Counted from the first letter of the stretch, positions 32,687 to 45,679 are shown. The stretch: 64,000 nt of DNA from SAR86 cluster bacterium (GCA_023703675.1 CP097974.1:85288-149287), one strand, 5' to 3'. The notes: a model not told the origin generated them from the letters alone. Translations and numbers: made by a program.

Positions 32687-33447
32687 CAGCTGAAATTAAT
32701 AAAATCTTGATTTTTTGTTTTAATAGAATTTTTTAAAATTTTTCTCATGTATTCATTGGCATTTAAGCAACTTTCTTTTAGATCTTTCGTTTTGATAAAG
32801 TTGCATAAAATCGAGGTAGATAGTGCGCAACCAGATCCATGAAATGTTTTGGAGATTTTTTTTGCTTTTACATCTAATTCTTTAATACCATTTACAAACA
32901 GCGTGCTTATAACTTCATTTTTTCTTGATTTGCCAGTTACAAAAATATTTTTAATATCTAGATCCAAAAGAGAGTTGATAGAATCTTTTTCAGTTTTATA
33001 TCCGCTTAAGATTTTTAATTCATTTAAATTTGGAGTTAGCAGTGTTGCCTTAGGATATAACTTTGTAATAGAAAAATTAATATTTTGTTTTTTTATGAAT
33101 TTCCCACCTCCACCGGCTTCTATTATTGGATCAATCACTACAGGAATTTTTTTAAATTTATCTAGAAACTTTGACGCGGATTCAACAATTTTATTTGAAG
33201 AAATTGCTCCAATCTTTATGCCTGATATATTGAAATTTTCATTAAGGTTTTTGAGATTTTTTTGAAAAAAGTTTTCGTTGACATCTTCAACTTTGCGCAA
33301 CTTTTCTGCATCCTGAATGGTCAAATTAGTAATAGATGACAGGCAATGAAAATTATGTTGATTCGCTACTAATATATCTAAGCTATTACCAGCTCCATTA
33401 GTCGGATCTTGACCAGATATGGATAAAATATATTTTTTATGTCTCAT
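32686..33447 (-). CDS. thiD: HMP/HMP-phosphate kinase
   Basis: Phosphorylates hydroxymethylpyrimidine (phosphate) to the pyrophosphate used by ThiE. Ribokinase-like fold with ILSISGQDPTNGAG at the N-terminus, ISGIKIGAISS, VIDPIIEAGGGGKF and the anion-hole GSGCALSTSI. 253 aa, normal. First gene of the minus-strand run thiD-thiE-kinase-dksA-folK-acs-msrA. Divergent from argC across 55 bases. Confidence 0.9.
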   Translation of the reverse strand: MRHKKYILSISGQDPTNGAGNSLDILVANQHNFHCLSSITNLTIQDAEKLRKVEDVNENFFQKNLKNLNENFNISGIKIGAISSNKIVESASKFLDKFKKIPVVIDPIIEAGGGGKFIKKQNINFSITKLYPKATLLTPNLNELKILSGYKTEKDSINSLLDLDIKNIFVTGKSRKNEVISTLFVNGIKELDVKAKKISKTFHGSGCALSTSILCNFIKTKDLKESCLNANEYMRKILKNSIKTKNQDFINFS

Positions 33448-33502
33448 ATTATATTAAAGTCATTATAATGCTGCGTTCAGTCAATCCAAGTTATTAAAAA
33501 AA

Positions 33503-34525
33503 ATGGAAGAGTACAAGATAGGTTTGGTAGGAGCTACAGGTTATGTTGGAGTCGAGCTACTGAAGTTGTTCGATGAAATGGATAATCTTGAAGTATCCTT
33601 CGTGTCATCATCTGGAAGCATAGGCAAAAATCTTTACGAACAAATTAATGAATTTAAAAGAATTCCAAATCTTCAATTGTCTTCAGTTGAAGATATTAAG
33701 GAGCAGGACCTTGATTATGTTTTTTTTGCTACTCAACACAATTTTTCTATGGACTATGTCCCTTTTTTGTTGGAGAAAGATATCAAAATTATTGATTTAT
33801 CGGCAGACTTCAGAATAAGCGACGCATCATTGTGGGCTGAAGCTTATGAAGATGAACATAGGGCAAAAAATTTACTAAGTTCTGCTGTTTATGGGTTACC
33901 CGAAAAAGAAAGAAATAAAATAAAAGAAGCAAATTTAGTAGCTGTTCCTGGTTGTTACCCTACAGCTTCTATTTTAGGACTCCTTCCTATTGCTGATAAC
34001 ATAAAAGCAAGTTCAAACATCATATTAGACGTTAAATCTGGTATCAGCGGTGCAGGAAGAAATAAAGTAGAATCAGACTTATCGGATGATATTGTTGAAA
34101 ATTTTAAAGCCTACTCGGCGCAGTCTCACCGTCATCAATTTGAAATAGGCCATTTTTTTAAAAAAAATTACAAGCTTGATAATAAAATAGTTTTTACTCC
34201 TCATTTATTACCTATTTTTAGAGGAGAATATGTAACTTGTTATGTTGAAACTTCGAATTTCGAAGATTCGATCCAAGAAACTTATGAAAACTTTTATAAA
34301 AATGAAAAATTTGTTAGAGTATTATCAAAAGGTACTGTTCCTGAGTTAAAAAAGGTACAAAATACAAATTTTTGTGACATTTCTGTGTTCATGAAAGAAA
34401 ATATTTTAACCATTCATATTGCAATAGATAATTTAATGAAAGGTGCTGCATCCCAGGCAATTCAATGTTTTAATTTGATGAGTGGTGCAAACGAATATGA
34501 AGGAGTGACATTAAAAGATGATTGA
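33503..34525 (+). CDS. argC: N-acetyl-gamma-glutamyl-phosphate reductase
   Basis: NADPH-dependent reductase of arginine synthesis that makes N-acetylglutamate semialdehyde. Rossmann start GLVGATGYVGVELLKLF and catalytic Cys151 in AVPGCYPTASI are intact; SGISGAGRN and HRHQFEI follow. 340 aa. A TATAAT at 33464-33469 would give a leader of about 25 bases, so this gene is not leaderless. Overlaps erpA by 8 bases. First gene of the block that matches Pseudomonas gene order up to the rRNA operon. Confidence 0.95.
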   Translation: MEEYKIGLVGATGYVGVELLKLFDEMDNLEVSFVSSSGSIGKNLYEQINEFKRIPNLQLSSVEDIKEQDLDYVFFATQHNFSMDYVPFLLEKDIKIIDLSADFRISDASLWAEAYEDEHRAKNLLSSAVYGLPEKERNKIKEANLVAVPGCYPTASILGLLPIADNIKASSNIILDVKSGISGAGRNKVESDLSDDIVENFKAYSAQSHRHQFEIGHFFKKNYKLDNKIVFTPHLLPIFRGEYVTCYVETSNFEDSIQETYENFYKNEKFVRVLSKGTVPELKKVQNTNFCDISVFMKENILTIHIAIDNLMKGAASQAIQCFNLMSGANEYEGVTLKDD

Positions 34526-34865
34526 AAAATATACGCCTCAAGAATTAACCATTTCTGACGCTGCTTTAGAGCGCATCGGAAAGTTAGTCTCGGATGAAGT
34601 AGATAAGAAAGTTTCTCTTAGAGTTTTTGTTACAGGTGGAGGATGCTCAGGCTTTCAATATGGCTTTAAACTTGAAGATCATTTCGAAGATGATGATACC
34701 TTTCTTAAAAAAGAAGAGTTTTCAGTAGTAATTGACTCGTTAAGCATGCAGTATATTTTTGGGTCTACTTTGGATTACAAAGAAGATTTGGAAGGTTCAA
34801 GATTCGTTATAGATAATCCAAACGCAGTTACAACCTGTGGATGTGGATCATCTTTCTCAATTTAA
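34518..34865 (+). CDS. erpA: Iron-sulfur carrier protein ErpA
   Basis: A-type carrier that delivers iron-sulfur clusters to target proteins such as isoprenoid-synthesis enzymes. Cluster ligands Cys43 (GGGCSGFQYGF), Cys107 and Cys109 (TTCGCGSSF) are present. 115 aa, full length. Encoded downstream of argC with an 8-base overlap. The stop interlocks with the anmK stop in one TTAA. Orthologue choice ErpA over IscA rests on the gene neighbourhood. Confidence 0.92.
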   Translation: MIEKYTPQELTISDAALERIGKLVSDEVDKKVSLRVFVTGGGCSGFQYGFKLEDHFEDDDTFLKKEEFSVVIDSLSMQYIFGSTLDYKEDLEGSRFVIDNPNAVTTCGCGSSFSI

Positions 34866-35998
34866 CCTTTGAAAATTTCGCCGGTCAAAGAGATTTCAGC
34901 ATTTGTTGAAGAACGAAGATTTATTTTTCTATTTTCAATTCTCTGTTTGGCAAGCCAAGCAAAAGTAGAAGTTTCTACTAACATGGGATCTATCCCTAAG
35001 GCCTCAGTAGTATAAAGCTTCCATTTTTCTGGCAATTTCGACCTTATTAAATCCATTAAAAATAAGTTTTTACTGCCCCCTCCACAAACATAAATTCCCA
35101 ACTCCTTAACATTACAGTTTTCTTTAAGAGAATTAAAAATTGATTTAGCAGTAATTTCAGTCATTGCTGAAATCCAATCAAATTTGGAAAGTTGTATTTC
35201 TCTTGAGTAAATTTCAGAAAAATTATAATTTTCGGTTGAGTCACTTTTTGGAGGCTTTCGACGAAAATATACTCTAGAAAGGAATTTATTTATTAACTTA
35301 TCTAATTTTTTTAAATCTCCTTTCTTCCCCCAACGACCATTCTTGTCAAATGAATTTTCTCCGTTAGAGAAATACTTTACGCTTTGATCTATCAGACAGT
35401 TTCCTGGCCCAGAATCCCAACCCATGATTTTTTGGTTTTTGAGCAATAAAGTGAGATTCGATATACCACCAATGTTAATTATTGCTCTATTTTGCTTTTT
35501 ATTTCTTAGAAATTTTTGATGAAATGCTGGTGTCAGTGGCGCTCCGCTACCTCCATTCATAATATTGGTCTGTCTAAAATTGCCGATCGTAGTTATGCCA
35601 GTTTGAATTGCAATCAAGTCTGGACTTCCAATTTGTAAAGAGTATGGTTTTTTTGAAAAAGGAGAATGCTGAATCGTTTGTCCATGAGAACCAATAGCTG
35701 TTATATCTGAACTACTAAGACCTGATTTTTTAATCAATCTCTTGATAGTCTTCACAGTAATTTTAGTGAACTCATCATCTGCTTGCTTAAGAGCTTTTGT
35801 AGGATTTTTAAACAGATTTTTTTTACTTTTTGATAAAGAGAATAATTTAGCTTTTAGATCTTTAGGCATCTTGTGGGATATAGAATCAACTAGTTTTATT
35901 TTATTGGTAATTTTGTAAATAGACGCATCAATTGCGTCCATGCTCGTTCCGGAAAGCGTTCCAATAAAATAATTATCTTTTTTACTGATTGATTGCAT
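34862..35998 (-). CDS. anmK: Anhydro-N-acetylmuramic acid kinase
   Basis: Opens and phosphorylates 1,6-anhydroMurNAc released from the wall, yielding MurNAc-6-phosphate for recycling. Motifs: GTLSGTSMDAIDAS at the N-terminus, GSHGQTIQH, INIGGISNLTLL, GWDSGPGNCLID. 378 aa, normal length. Starts inside the 3' end of the M23 peptidase gene (17-base overlap), so the two are co-transcribed. Works in the same recycling route as mpl. Confidence 0.95.
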   Translation of the reverse strand: MQSISKKDNYFIGTLSGTSMDAIDASIYKITNKIKLVDSISHKMPKDLKAKLFSLSKSKKNLFKNPTKALKQADDEFTKITVKTIKRLIKKSGLSSSDITAIGSHGQTIQHSPFSKKPYSLQIGSPDLIAIQTGITTIGNFRQTNIMNGGSGAPLTPAFHQKFLRNKKQNRAIINIGGISNLTLLLKNQKIMGWDSGPGNCLIDQSVKYFSNGENSFDKNGRWGKKGDLKKLDKLINKFLSRVYFRRKPPKSDSTENYNFSEIYSREIQLSKFDWISAMTEITAKSIFNSLKENCNVKELGIYVCGGGSKNLFLMDLIRSKLPEKWKLYTTEALGIDPMLVETSTFAWLAKQRIENRKINLRSSTNAEISLTGEIFKG

Positions 35999-37271
35999 AA
36001 ATTTGTAAATAAAGATTATCTATTCGGTTGATCATTTGGATAGCTACTCTCTTAAATTTATCTTTTTCTGACTCAATAATCGGTTCTGCGTCTGGAAGTT
36101 TTACAGTTAACGGATCGGTGTGCATACCGTTTACTCTAAATTCATAATGAAGGTGATAGCCTGTCGCAAGACCCGACTTTCCCACATAACCTATTACTTC
36201 TCCTTGGTCCACTTTATCCCCTAGATTCAATCCTTTTTTGTATTTAAATAAATGTGCATATCTAGTTGAATAATCTTCAGTATGTTTTATTTCAATTAAT
36301 TTTCCATACCCTCCTTTATTTCCAATAAAAGCAACTGTACCAGAGCTAGTGGATATAATAGGAGTGCCCTTAGGAGCAGCGTAATCAACCCCTGTATGCG
36401 CTCTAATTTTATTTAAAACAGGATGTTTCCTATTCAGATTATATTTTGAACTTATGTAACTAAATTCAACGGGCGTTCTTAAAAAAGCTTTTTTTACATT
36501 TTTTCCTCTTGTTGAGAAATACTCTTTCGTTCCATCTTTGTAATAATATCTTATGGCTGTGAAAACTTTATTTCCCCTGATAAATCTTGCTGCCTTGATA
36601 TCTGAATTCTTTACCTGAATACCATTCCAATAAAAATCTTCATACAGAACATCAAATTTGTCTCCCGGTCTTATATCAAATATAAAATCGATATCCCATC
36701 CAAAAATATAAACCAAGTCCATAATTAGACTATCTGAGAGCCCTTCGTTTAAAGCGGATTCATATAAAGAATCCTCAATGATTACAGATGCAAATCTCTC
36801 CAATTTCTCTAGAGGCCTTGAGAATCTTTGAATAGTAAATATATTATTTTCAAATTTAGCTAAAACGCCTTCAAAACCATTCGAAGTTAAAAAGATTTCT
36901 TTAGGTTCTCCAGATATTTTTTTTGAAATTTCCAAGGTGTCTCCAATTTTTATTCGTGCCAATTTTTCAGAGCCTTTAGTTTTGATTAACGCTCTAATGA
37001 AGCTATCTTTGAAGCCGGACTGCTTTAGAAGATTCAAAAGGGTATCATTTTTTTTTATTTCAAAAATTTGTATTGAATTATTAAACTCATTGCTTAAGGT
37101 AAAATTGCTATTTTTAACCTCAATTTTTTCTCTTGTAACTTCAGAGATTTCATAATCAGCGCTGTTTGAATCATAAGAGAAGCTCGGAAAAAAAATTAGA
37201 CTTAAAAAAGCGACAATAAATATTATTAAAATAATTAGGTAATACCTGAGTTCAAAAAAAACCTTTCCCAT
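35982..37271 (-). CDS. M23 murein endopeptidase, MepM-like
   Basis: Envelope hydrolase that cuts peptidoglycan cross-links. One N-terminal membrane anchor (about residues 10-30), a LysM/OapA-like region (residues 65-125), then the zinc peptidase domain with ligands in HTGVDYAAPKGTPI and HLHYEFRVNG. 429 aa, typical for MepM-type proteins. Gene order argC-erpA-anmK-this-tyrS-rRNA copies that of Pseudomonas. Divergent from tyrS by 65 bases. Confidence 0.92.
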   Translation of the reverse strand: MGKVFFELRYYLIILIIFIVAFLSLIFFPSFSYDSNSADYEISEVTREKIEVKNSNFTLSNEFNNSIQIFEIKKNDTLLNLLKQSGFKDSFIRALIKTKGSEKLARIKIGDTLEISKKISGEPKEIFLTSNGFEGVLAKFENNIFTIQRFSRPLEKLERFASVIIEDSLYESALNEGLSDSLIMDLVYIFGWDIDFIFDIRPGDKFDVLYEDFYWNGIQVKNSDIKAARFIRGNKVFTAIRYYYKDGTKEYFSTRGKNVKKAFLRTPVEFSYISSKYNLNRKHPVLNKIRAHTGVDYAAPKGTPIISTSSGTVAFIGNKGGYGKLIEIKHTEDYSTRYAHLFKYKKGLNLGDKVDQGEVIGYVGKSGLATGYHLHYEFRVNGMHTDPLTVKLPDAEPIIESEKDKFKRVAIQMINRIDNLYLQIYAINQ

Positions 37272-37336
37272 TTTTTATTATCAATAATTTTTATCTGTTA
37301 AAGTTATAAATACTATTTTATGACATCTTAACTTTC

Positions 37337-38560
37337 ATGAGCATACTTCAAGAAAAAATTGAAATACTTCTCAGAGGGGTAGAAGAAGTAATACCTAAAA
37401 AGGATTTTATATCTTTGATAGAAAAGAAACAAAAACTTACTATCAAGGCTGGTTTTGATCCCACTTCTCCAGATTTACATCTCGGCCATACTGTCTTAAT
37501 TAATAAATTAAAACAATTTCAGGATCTTGGGCACAAAATTGTTTTTTTGATTGGAGATTTTACCGGCTCTATAGGTGATCCTTCTGGAGTTAGCGAAACT
37601 AGACCTGTTCTTTCAGGAAAAGATTTAAAAAAGAATGCTAAAACATACGAAAAACAGATTTTCAAAATTTTAGATCCGAAGAAAACTGAAATTAAATTCA
37701 ATTCGACTTGGTTCAAAAAGATGTCTCCTGAAGATTTTATAAAGTTGGCCTCATCTATGACAGTTGCAAGAATGTTAGAAAGAGATGATTTTAGTAAGCG
37801 ATATAAAAATAACCAACCAATTTCTGTTCATGAGTTTCTCTACCCTTTAGTTCAAGGATATGACTCTTTTCAATTAAAAGCTGATGTAGAGTTAGGCGGA
37901 ACCGACCAAAAATTTAACCTTCTTGTGGGAAGAGATATTCAGAGAATCAACGGTATGAAAGAACAAATAATTATGACTCTGCCAATCTTGGAAGGCCTTG
38001 ACGGTGTAAAAAAAATGTCTAAATCTTTAAATAATTACGTAGGATTAACTGACAACAGAGACGAAATGTTCGGAAAGTTAATGTCAATCTCAGATGAGAT
38101 GATGTGGAGATATTACGATTTGTTGAGTTTTAAGACTAATAAAGAAATAAATAAATTAAAAAAACTTTCTAAAACTGGAAGCAGTTTGATGGAGGCAAAA
38201 TTTTTATTAGGCTCTGAGATTGTAGAAAGATTTCATGGAAAAAATAACGCTATTAAAGCATTAAACGAATTTAAAAATAGATTTAGTCAAAAAAACAATC
38301 CGACAGAAATTCCTGCAGTAGATTTGAAAGTTAAGGGTAATTCTTTAGATTTGATAGAAGTTCTTAGTCATCCAGATCTCAAAGAAAGAAGGCTTTGTAA
38401 GAGTAAGTCGGAAGCAAAAAGATTGATAAATCAATCTGCCGTAAGAGTAGATGGAAAAAGAACAACAGATGAAAATTTTAGGATAAAAATAAACTCAAAA
38501 ACTCTTTTCCAAGTTGGTAAAAAGAGGTTTTTGAAAATAACTTTAAAAAGCATAAATTAA
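37337..38560 (+). CDS. tyrS: Tyrosyl-tRNA synthetase
   Basis: Charges tRNA-Tyr. Class I signatures are HLGH (in [15 protein letters not shown]) and KMSKS ([10 protein letters not shown]). The S4 RNA-binding domain is at the C-terminus ([20 protein letters not shown]). 407 aa, normal for this TyrRS group. Lies just upstream of the rRNA operon as in Pseudomonas. No convincing intrinsic terminator other than the boxB-like hairpin separates it from the rRNA leader. Confidence 0.96.
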   Translation: MSILQEKIEILLRGVEEVIPKKDFISLIEKKQKLTIKAGFDPTSPDLHLGHTVLINKLKQFQDLGHKIVFLIGDFTGSIGDPSGVSETRPVLSGKDLKKNAKTYEKQIFKILDPKKTEIKFNSTWFKKMSPEDFIKLASSMTVARMLERDDFSKRYKNNQPISVHEFLYPLVQGYDSFQLKADVELGGTDQKFNLLVGRDIQRINGMKEQIIMTLPILEGLDGVKKMSKSLNNYVGLTDNRDEMFGKLMSISDEMMWRYYDLLSFKTNKEINKLKKLSKTGSSLMEAKFLLGSEIVERFHGKNNAIKALNEFKNRFSQKNNPTEIPAVDLKVKGNSLDLIEVLSHPDLKERRLCKSKSEAKRLINQSAVRVDGKRTTDENFRIKINSKTLFQVGKKRFLKITLKSIN

Positions 38561-38585
38561 TGCTTTTATAAAGCCGATACCTATG

Positions 38586-38591
38586 TATAAT
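38586..38591 (+). promoter_or_regulatory. Candidate rRNA promoter -10
   Basis: TATAAT 26 bases after the tyrS stop. It is the best -10 upstream of the 16S processing stem, with no good -35 (region 38563-38568 is weak). The predicted start falls at the boxB-like hairpin. Confidence 0.35.
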
Positions 38592-38599
38592 CGCAAATT

Positions 38600-38637
38600 C
38601 CTGTGCTGTAATTTTTAGCACAGGGTGTTTTTTAACA
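38600..38637 (+). promoter_or_regulatory. rRNA antitermination site: boxB-like hairpin plus boxA
   Basis: CCTGTGCT (38600-38607) pairs perfectly with AGCACAGG (38617-38624). TGTTTTTTAACA (38626-38637) follows directly and matches the E. coli rrn boxA (TGCTCTTTAACA) at 10 of 12 bases. Hairpin then boxA is the order in rrn leaders, so this is read as the Nus antitermination site rather than a tyrS terminator, although the T6 run would also fit a terminator. Confidence 0.5.
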
Positions 38638-38640
38638 GAT

Positions 38641-38666
38641 TAGTTCATGTAATTCGTGCGGACACT
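38641..38666 (+). other. 16S processing stem, 5' strand
   Basis: Complementary over about 26 bases to 40316-40341 with few mismatches. The two strands would pair around 16S to form the RNase III processing stem. Confidence 0.75.
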
Positions 38667-38756
38667 TGCCTTGTAAATAGAGGTATGTGTCATTTTTTGA
38701 ATATTTATATTCAAAACCCTTTTTTGATATTTTTTGAGAAAAATATCCGTTTAATT

Positions 38757-40290
<1,534 letters not shown>

Positions 40291-40315
40291 CTATAAATAC
40301 ACTATCTTTGTTGTG

Positions 40316-40341
40316 AGTGTTCGCTCGAATTACATGAATTA
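40316..40341 (+). other. 16S processing stem, 3' strand
   Basis: Partner of 38641-38666. Lies 25 bases after 16S in the spacer. Confidence 0.75.
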
Positions 40342-40555
40342 ATTTCAGACCTTAAATGGGTCTTGAGAGTTTTTTAAAAGTATTGTGATCCAAATGTTAA
40401 TAATTATTGTTATCAATTATTAATAATTATTTAAAAGTTTTATAACTTTTAAACATCAAGTTCAAGAATCGAATTCAATTCGATTCTGAATGCTAATGGC
40501 AAATAAAATTAGGCGCTTATTATTCAAAGAAACTTAACTTTCAAACATTTTTTTG

Positions 40556-40567
40556 TTTAGAAACATT
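40556..40567 (+). other. 23S processing stem, 5' strand
   Basis: TTTAGAAACATT is the exact reverse complement of AATGTTTCTAAA found twice after 23S (43471-43482 and 43493-43504). Confidence 0.7.
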
Positions 40568-43468
<2,901 letters not shown>

Positions 43469-43470
<2 letters not shown>

Positions 43471-43512
43471 AATGTTTCTAAATTTGAAATCTAATGTTTC
43501 TAAATTTGAAAT
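43469..43512 (+). repeat. Exact 22-base tandem duplication after 23S
   Basis: CTAATGTTTCTAAATTTGAA plus AT occurs at 43469-43490 and again at 43491-43512 with no mismatch. Each copy contains the 12 bases that pair with the 23S 5' flank, so the 3' half of the processing stem is doubled. Confidence 0.9.
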
Positions 43513-43555
43513 AAAGACCTAATTTTTTTGGATCGCAATAATGAACAAGAATTTT

Positions 43556-43671
43556 GTCCGATGACAATAGCAAGTGTGACCCACCTGATTCCATATCGAA
43601 CTCAGAAGTGAAACCACTTAGCGCCGATGGTAGTGTAGTTTTTTCTATGCGAGAGTAGGACATCGTCGGAC
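43556..43671 (+). rRNA. rrf: 5S ribosomal RNA
   Basis: About 116 bases with the conserved core CACCTGATTCCATATCGAAC and TCAGAAGTGAAAC, and ends GTCCGATG/CATCGTCGGAC that close helix I. Just outside, AACAAGAA (43544-43551) is complementary to TTCTTGTT (43672-43679), extending the stem as a likely processing site. The coaW stop codon begins 11 bases after 5S on the other strand. Confidence 0.95.
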
Positions 43672-43682
43672 TTCTTGTTAAA

Positions 43683-44489
43683 TCAGATAGTCCCCACACA
43701 AATTGCGTACTCACCGTTTTCGTGGAAAAGAGGCTCTATATTAATTACTCTAAATCCATCAATTAGCATTTCTCTGAGAAGATCGTATTTATAAGATCTT
43801 CCAATTACGTATACTTTTTTTATGTCGTTTATAGAAGCTATTGTAATAGCTGTTTTTAAAATTGTTTGTCCTACCATGCTTATTATTCCGGCAGCTAAAT
43901 CTTCTTTGTTGCAATCTGAATAATCTATTTTTCCAAAATTCACTGCGCTTGCAGATTCTGGTAGATTTCCAATAGGACCTGAAATTACATCTTTCAATAA
44001 AAGGTCTACTTTTTCTCTCTTCCCTTTAGAGGAGAGAGAATTTATTATTTTTGGATCGTCTTCACCAATAATCAATTTACTTAAACCCCTTATGGTTCCT
44101 CCACCTAATCCAGTTCCTCCGGCGTGGAGAATGTCACCTTCATTAAAGATTGCGCATGCTGAACCAGACCCAAGACTCATGACCATAAATCTCTCCTCTT
44201 TAGGATGAAAAGTATTCATTGCTCCTTTAACAATTGCTTCGACTTCGTTGTAATGTTTTATTTCAATTCCTTTATAAGACGAACCTAAAGCTTCGTGCTT
44301 ACCTCCGGTAACCCCAATTATTTGTAAATTAGAAACATCATCTGTACAGGATGAGATTAATTCTTTCAAAAAATCTACAGAAGTATTTTTTGAGAAAAAA
44401 GTTTTAAATTTAAAATTAGCTCCATCAACTATAACTACATCGGTATTAGTTATACCAAAGTCGATTCCTAACTTAATAGATTTGGACAT
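43683..44489 (-). CDS. coaW: Type II pantothenate kinase-like
   Basis: Phosphorylates pantothenate, the first step of CoA synthesis. ASKHA-fold motifs: LGIDFGITNTDVVIVD (phosphate 1), GVTGGKHEAL, MSLGSGSACAI (phosphate 2), AGGTGLGGGTIRGLSKL. These match type II PanK (eukaryotic/Staphylococcus type) rather than CoaA or CoaX, the usual bacterial forms. 268 aa. Lies tail to tail with the rRNA operon. A related BadF-type ATPase is possible but less likely. Confidence 0.85.
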   Translation of the reverse strand: MSKSIKLGIDFGITNTDVVIVDGANFKFKTFFSKNTSVDFLKELISSCTDDVSNLQIIGVTGGKHEALGSSYKGIEIKHYNEVEAIVKGAMNTFHPKEERFMVMSLGSGSACAIFNEGDILHAGGTGLGGGTIRGLSKLIIGEDDPKIINSLSSKGKREKVDLLLKDVISGPIGNLPESASAVNFGKIDYSDCNKEDLAAGIISMVGQTILKTAITIASINDIKKVYVIGRSYKYDLLREMLIDGFRVINIEPLFHENGEYAICVGTI

Positions 44490-44527
44490 GCGCTGTCTGT
44501 CATGAACAGCTTAATTTTTATCAAAAA

Positions 44528-45679
44528 CTAAGCGTTAGCTTGCGCTTCTTGAATTGTAGCAAGCATTTCATCAGAATCTTTTTTAACTTGATCTGAGGAT
44601 TCTAGAGGCTTGGAAATTTCAGCCCAGTCAATCTCATAATCACTTGCAGCATTTTCATACTCAAGAATACCAAGTTCTTCGTATTTAGGTCTTACAGAGT
44701 CAGTAAGCAAACCAATTCTTTTTAGATTTGGCATAACTCTTGAAAATAAAAAGCTTCTGAATTGGTCTAAACCACCATTATTTAATTGAAATATTCTGGC
44801 TTCTTCATGAGACATTTTTAGAAACTTAGTCATCGCACCAGTGTTTATTAATCTATCTTTAGAAACTACACAGGCTTCAAAAGCGAACTCGGCTCTTTCT
44901 TCAATTTCATCAGGAGATAGAGTTTTAACAAAATCCTCTAAATAATTAATTCCAAAAGTTACGTGACGCGCCTCGTCTCTGATGATGTAATGAAGAAGAG
45001 TTTGCAAAAGAGGGTCTCGGGCAGAGAGCTTCATGTTAGTAAAGGCCGCAAGAGCAAGTCCCTCAATAATAATTTGCATTCCAATGAATTTTAAATCCCA
45101 TCTTTCATCAGTAAGTATTTTGTCTAATAAAGCTTTTAAATTAGGGTTTATAGGATAGTGAAAACCAATTTTTTCTTGTAAATAACGATTGAAAACTTCA
45201 ACGTGTCTAGCTTCGTCAAAAGTTTGAGAAGCAGCGTACATTTTTGCGTTAAAAGTTGGAGCACAACTTGCTATTTGTGAAGCTACTAGTAGCGCACCTT
45301 GTTCACCGTGAAGAAATTGGCATAGAACCTCAGCAGTTTCATGCCTGTCAAATTCAATTTTTTCTTCTTCAGACAATGCTTTGTAAGCATCTAGTTGTTC
45401 GTGAGGAAATTCAACTCCATCTATTCCTACAAGAGGTTCGTCGGATGGATGGGTATAACTCCAATCCAGATCTATTGAGCCATTCCAATTTAGTTCTTTT
45501 CCAAGTTCGTAAAGTTTTTTTATTCTATTTTCTGCTACTGTGTAGTCCCAATTATAAGAACCGGTAAGAGGCGTGTTAAAGATTTCTACAACATCTTCAA
45601 CATCTTTTTCTTTAAGATCTAGTTCGTCGTCAAAATAAACTAAATCTTCGGGGGGACCCTGTCTTTTTGTAATTTTCAT
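44528..45679 (-). CDS. Ferritin-like diiron protein
   Basis: Four-helix diiron protein of unknown reaction, 383 aa. The full ligand set of the fold is visible: Glu126 (HGEQGA), Glu156 and His159 (DEARHVEVF), Glu206 (IIIEGLAL), Glu236 and His239 (DEARHVTFG). It resembles ribonucleotide-reductase-like and ferritin-like oxidases rather than a true R2 subunit; no R1 partner lies nearby. It is on the same strand just downstream of cobT-like and cobS-like genes (59-base gap) and has its own leaderless-type promoter. Likely an O2-using oxidase or oxygenase. Confidence 0.82.
   Translation of the reverse strand: MKITKRQGPPEDLVYFDDELDLKEKDVEDVVEIFNTPLTGSYNWDYTVAENRIKKLYELGKELNWNGSIDLDWSYTHPSDEPLVGIDGVEFPHEQLDAYKALSEEEKIEFDRHETAEVLCQFLHGEQGALLVASQIASCAPTFNAKMYAASQTFDEARHVEVFNRYLQEKIGFHYPINPNLKALLDKILTDERWDLKFIGMQIIIEGLALAAFTNMKLSARDPLLQTLLHYIIRDEARHVTFGINYLEDFVKTLSPDEIEERAEFAFEACVVSKDRLINTGAMTKFLKMSHEEARIFQLNNGGLDQFRSFLFSRVMPNLKRIGLLTDSVRPKYEELGILEYENAASDYEIDWAEISKPLESSDQVKKDSDEMLATIQEAQANA

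Larger units (their letters stand above)
40291..40567 (+). other. 16S-23S spacer without tRNA genes
   Basis: The 277-base spacer holds no tRNA-Ile or tRNA-Ala; no cloverleaf or TTCGAATC-type arm was found. It carries a small hairpin (AGACC 40347-40351 with GGTCT 40359-40363) followed by a weak boxA-like run at 40368-40379. Three hairpins in a row follow: 40397-40423 (9-base-pair stem), 40431-40452 (9-base-pair stem, 4-base loop) and 40465-40487 (arms of 11 perfectly complementary bases around one central base). Confidence 0.7.

Noticed and set aside
38600-38633. Plain intrinsic terminator of tyrS
   Set aside because: The hairpin and T-run fit a terminator, but the T-run is part of a 10/12 boxA match placed exactly as in rrn leaders. 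Kept as an antitermination site with the terminator role left open.
40291-40567. tRNA-Ile/Ala genes in the rRNA spacer
   Set aside because: No cloverleaf, T-arm or CCA end visible; the spacer is filled by AT-rich hairpins.
44528-45679. Ribonucleotide reductase beta subunit
   Set aside because: It has diiron ligands but no radical-tyrosine context I can recognise and no R1 gene alongside. Called only as ferritin-like diiron protein.
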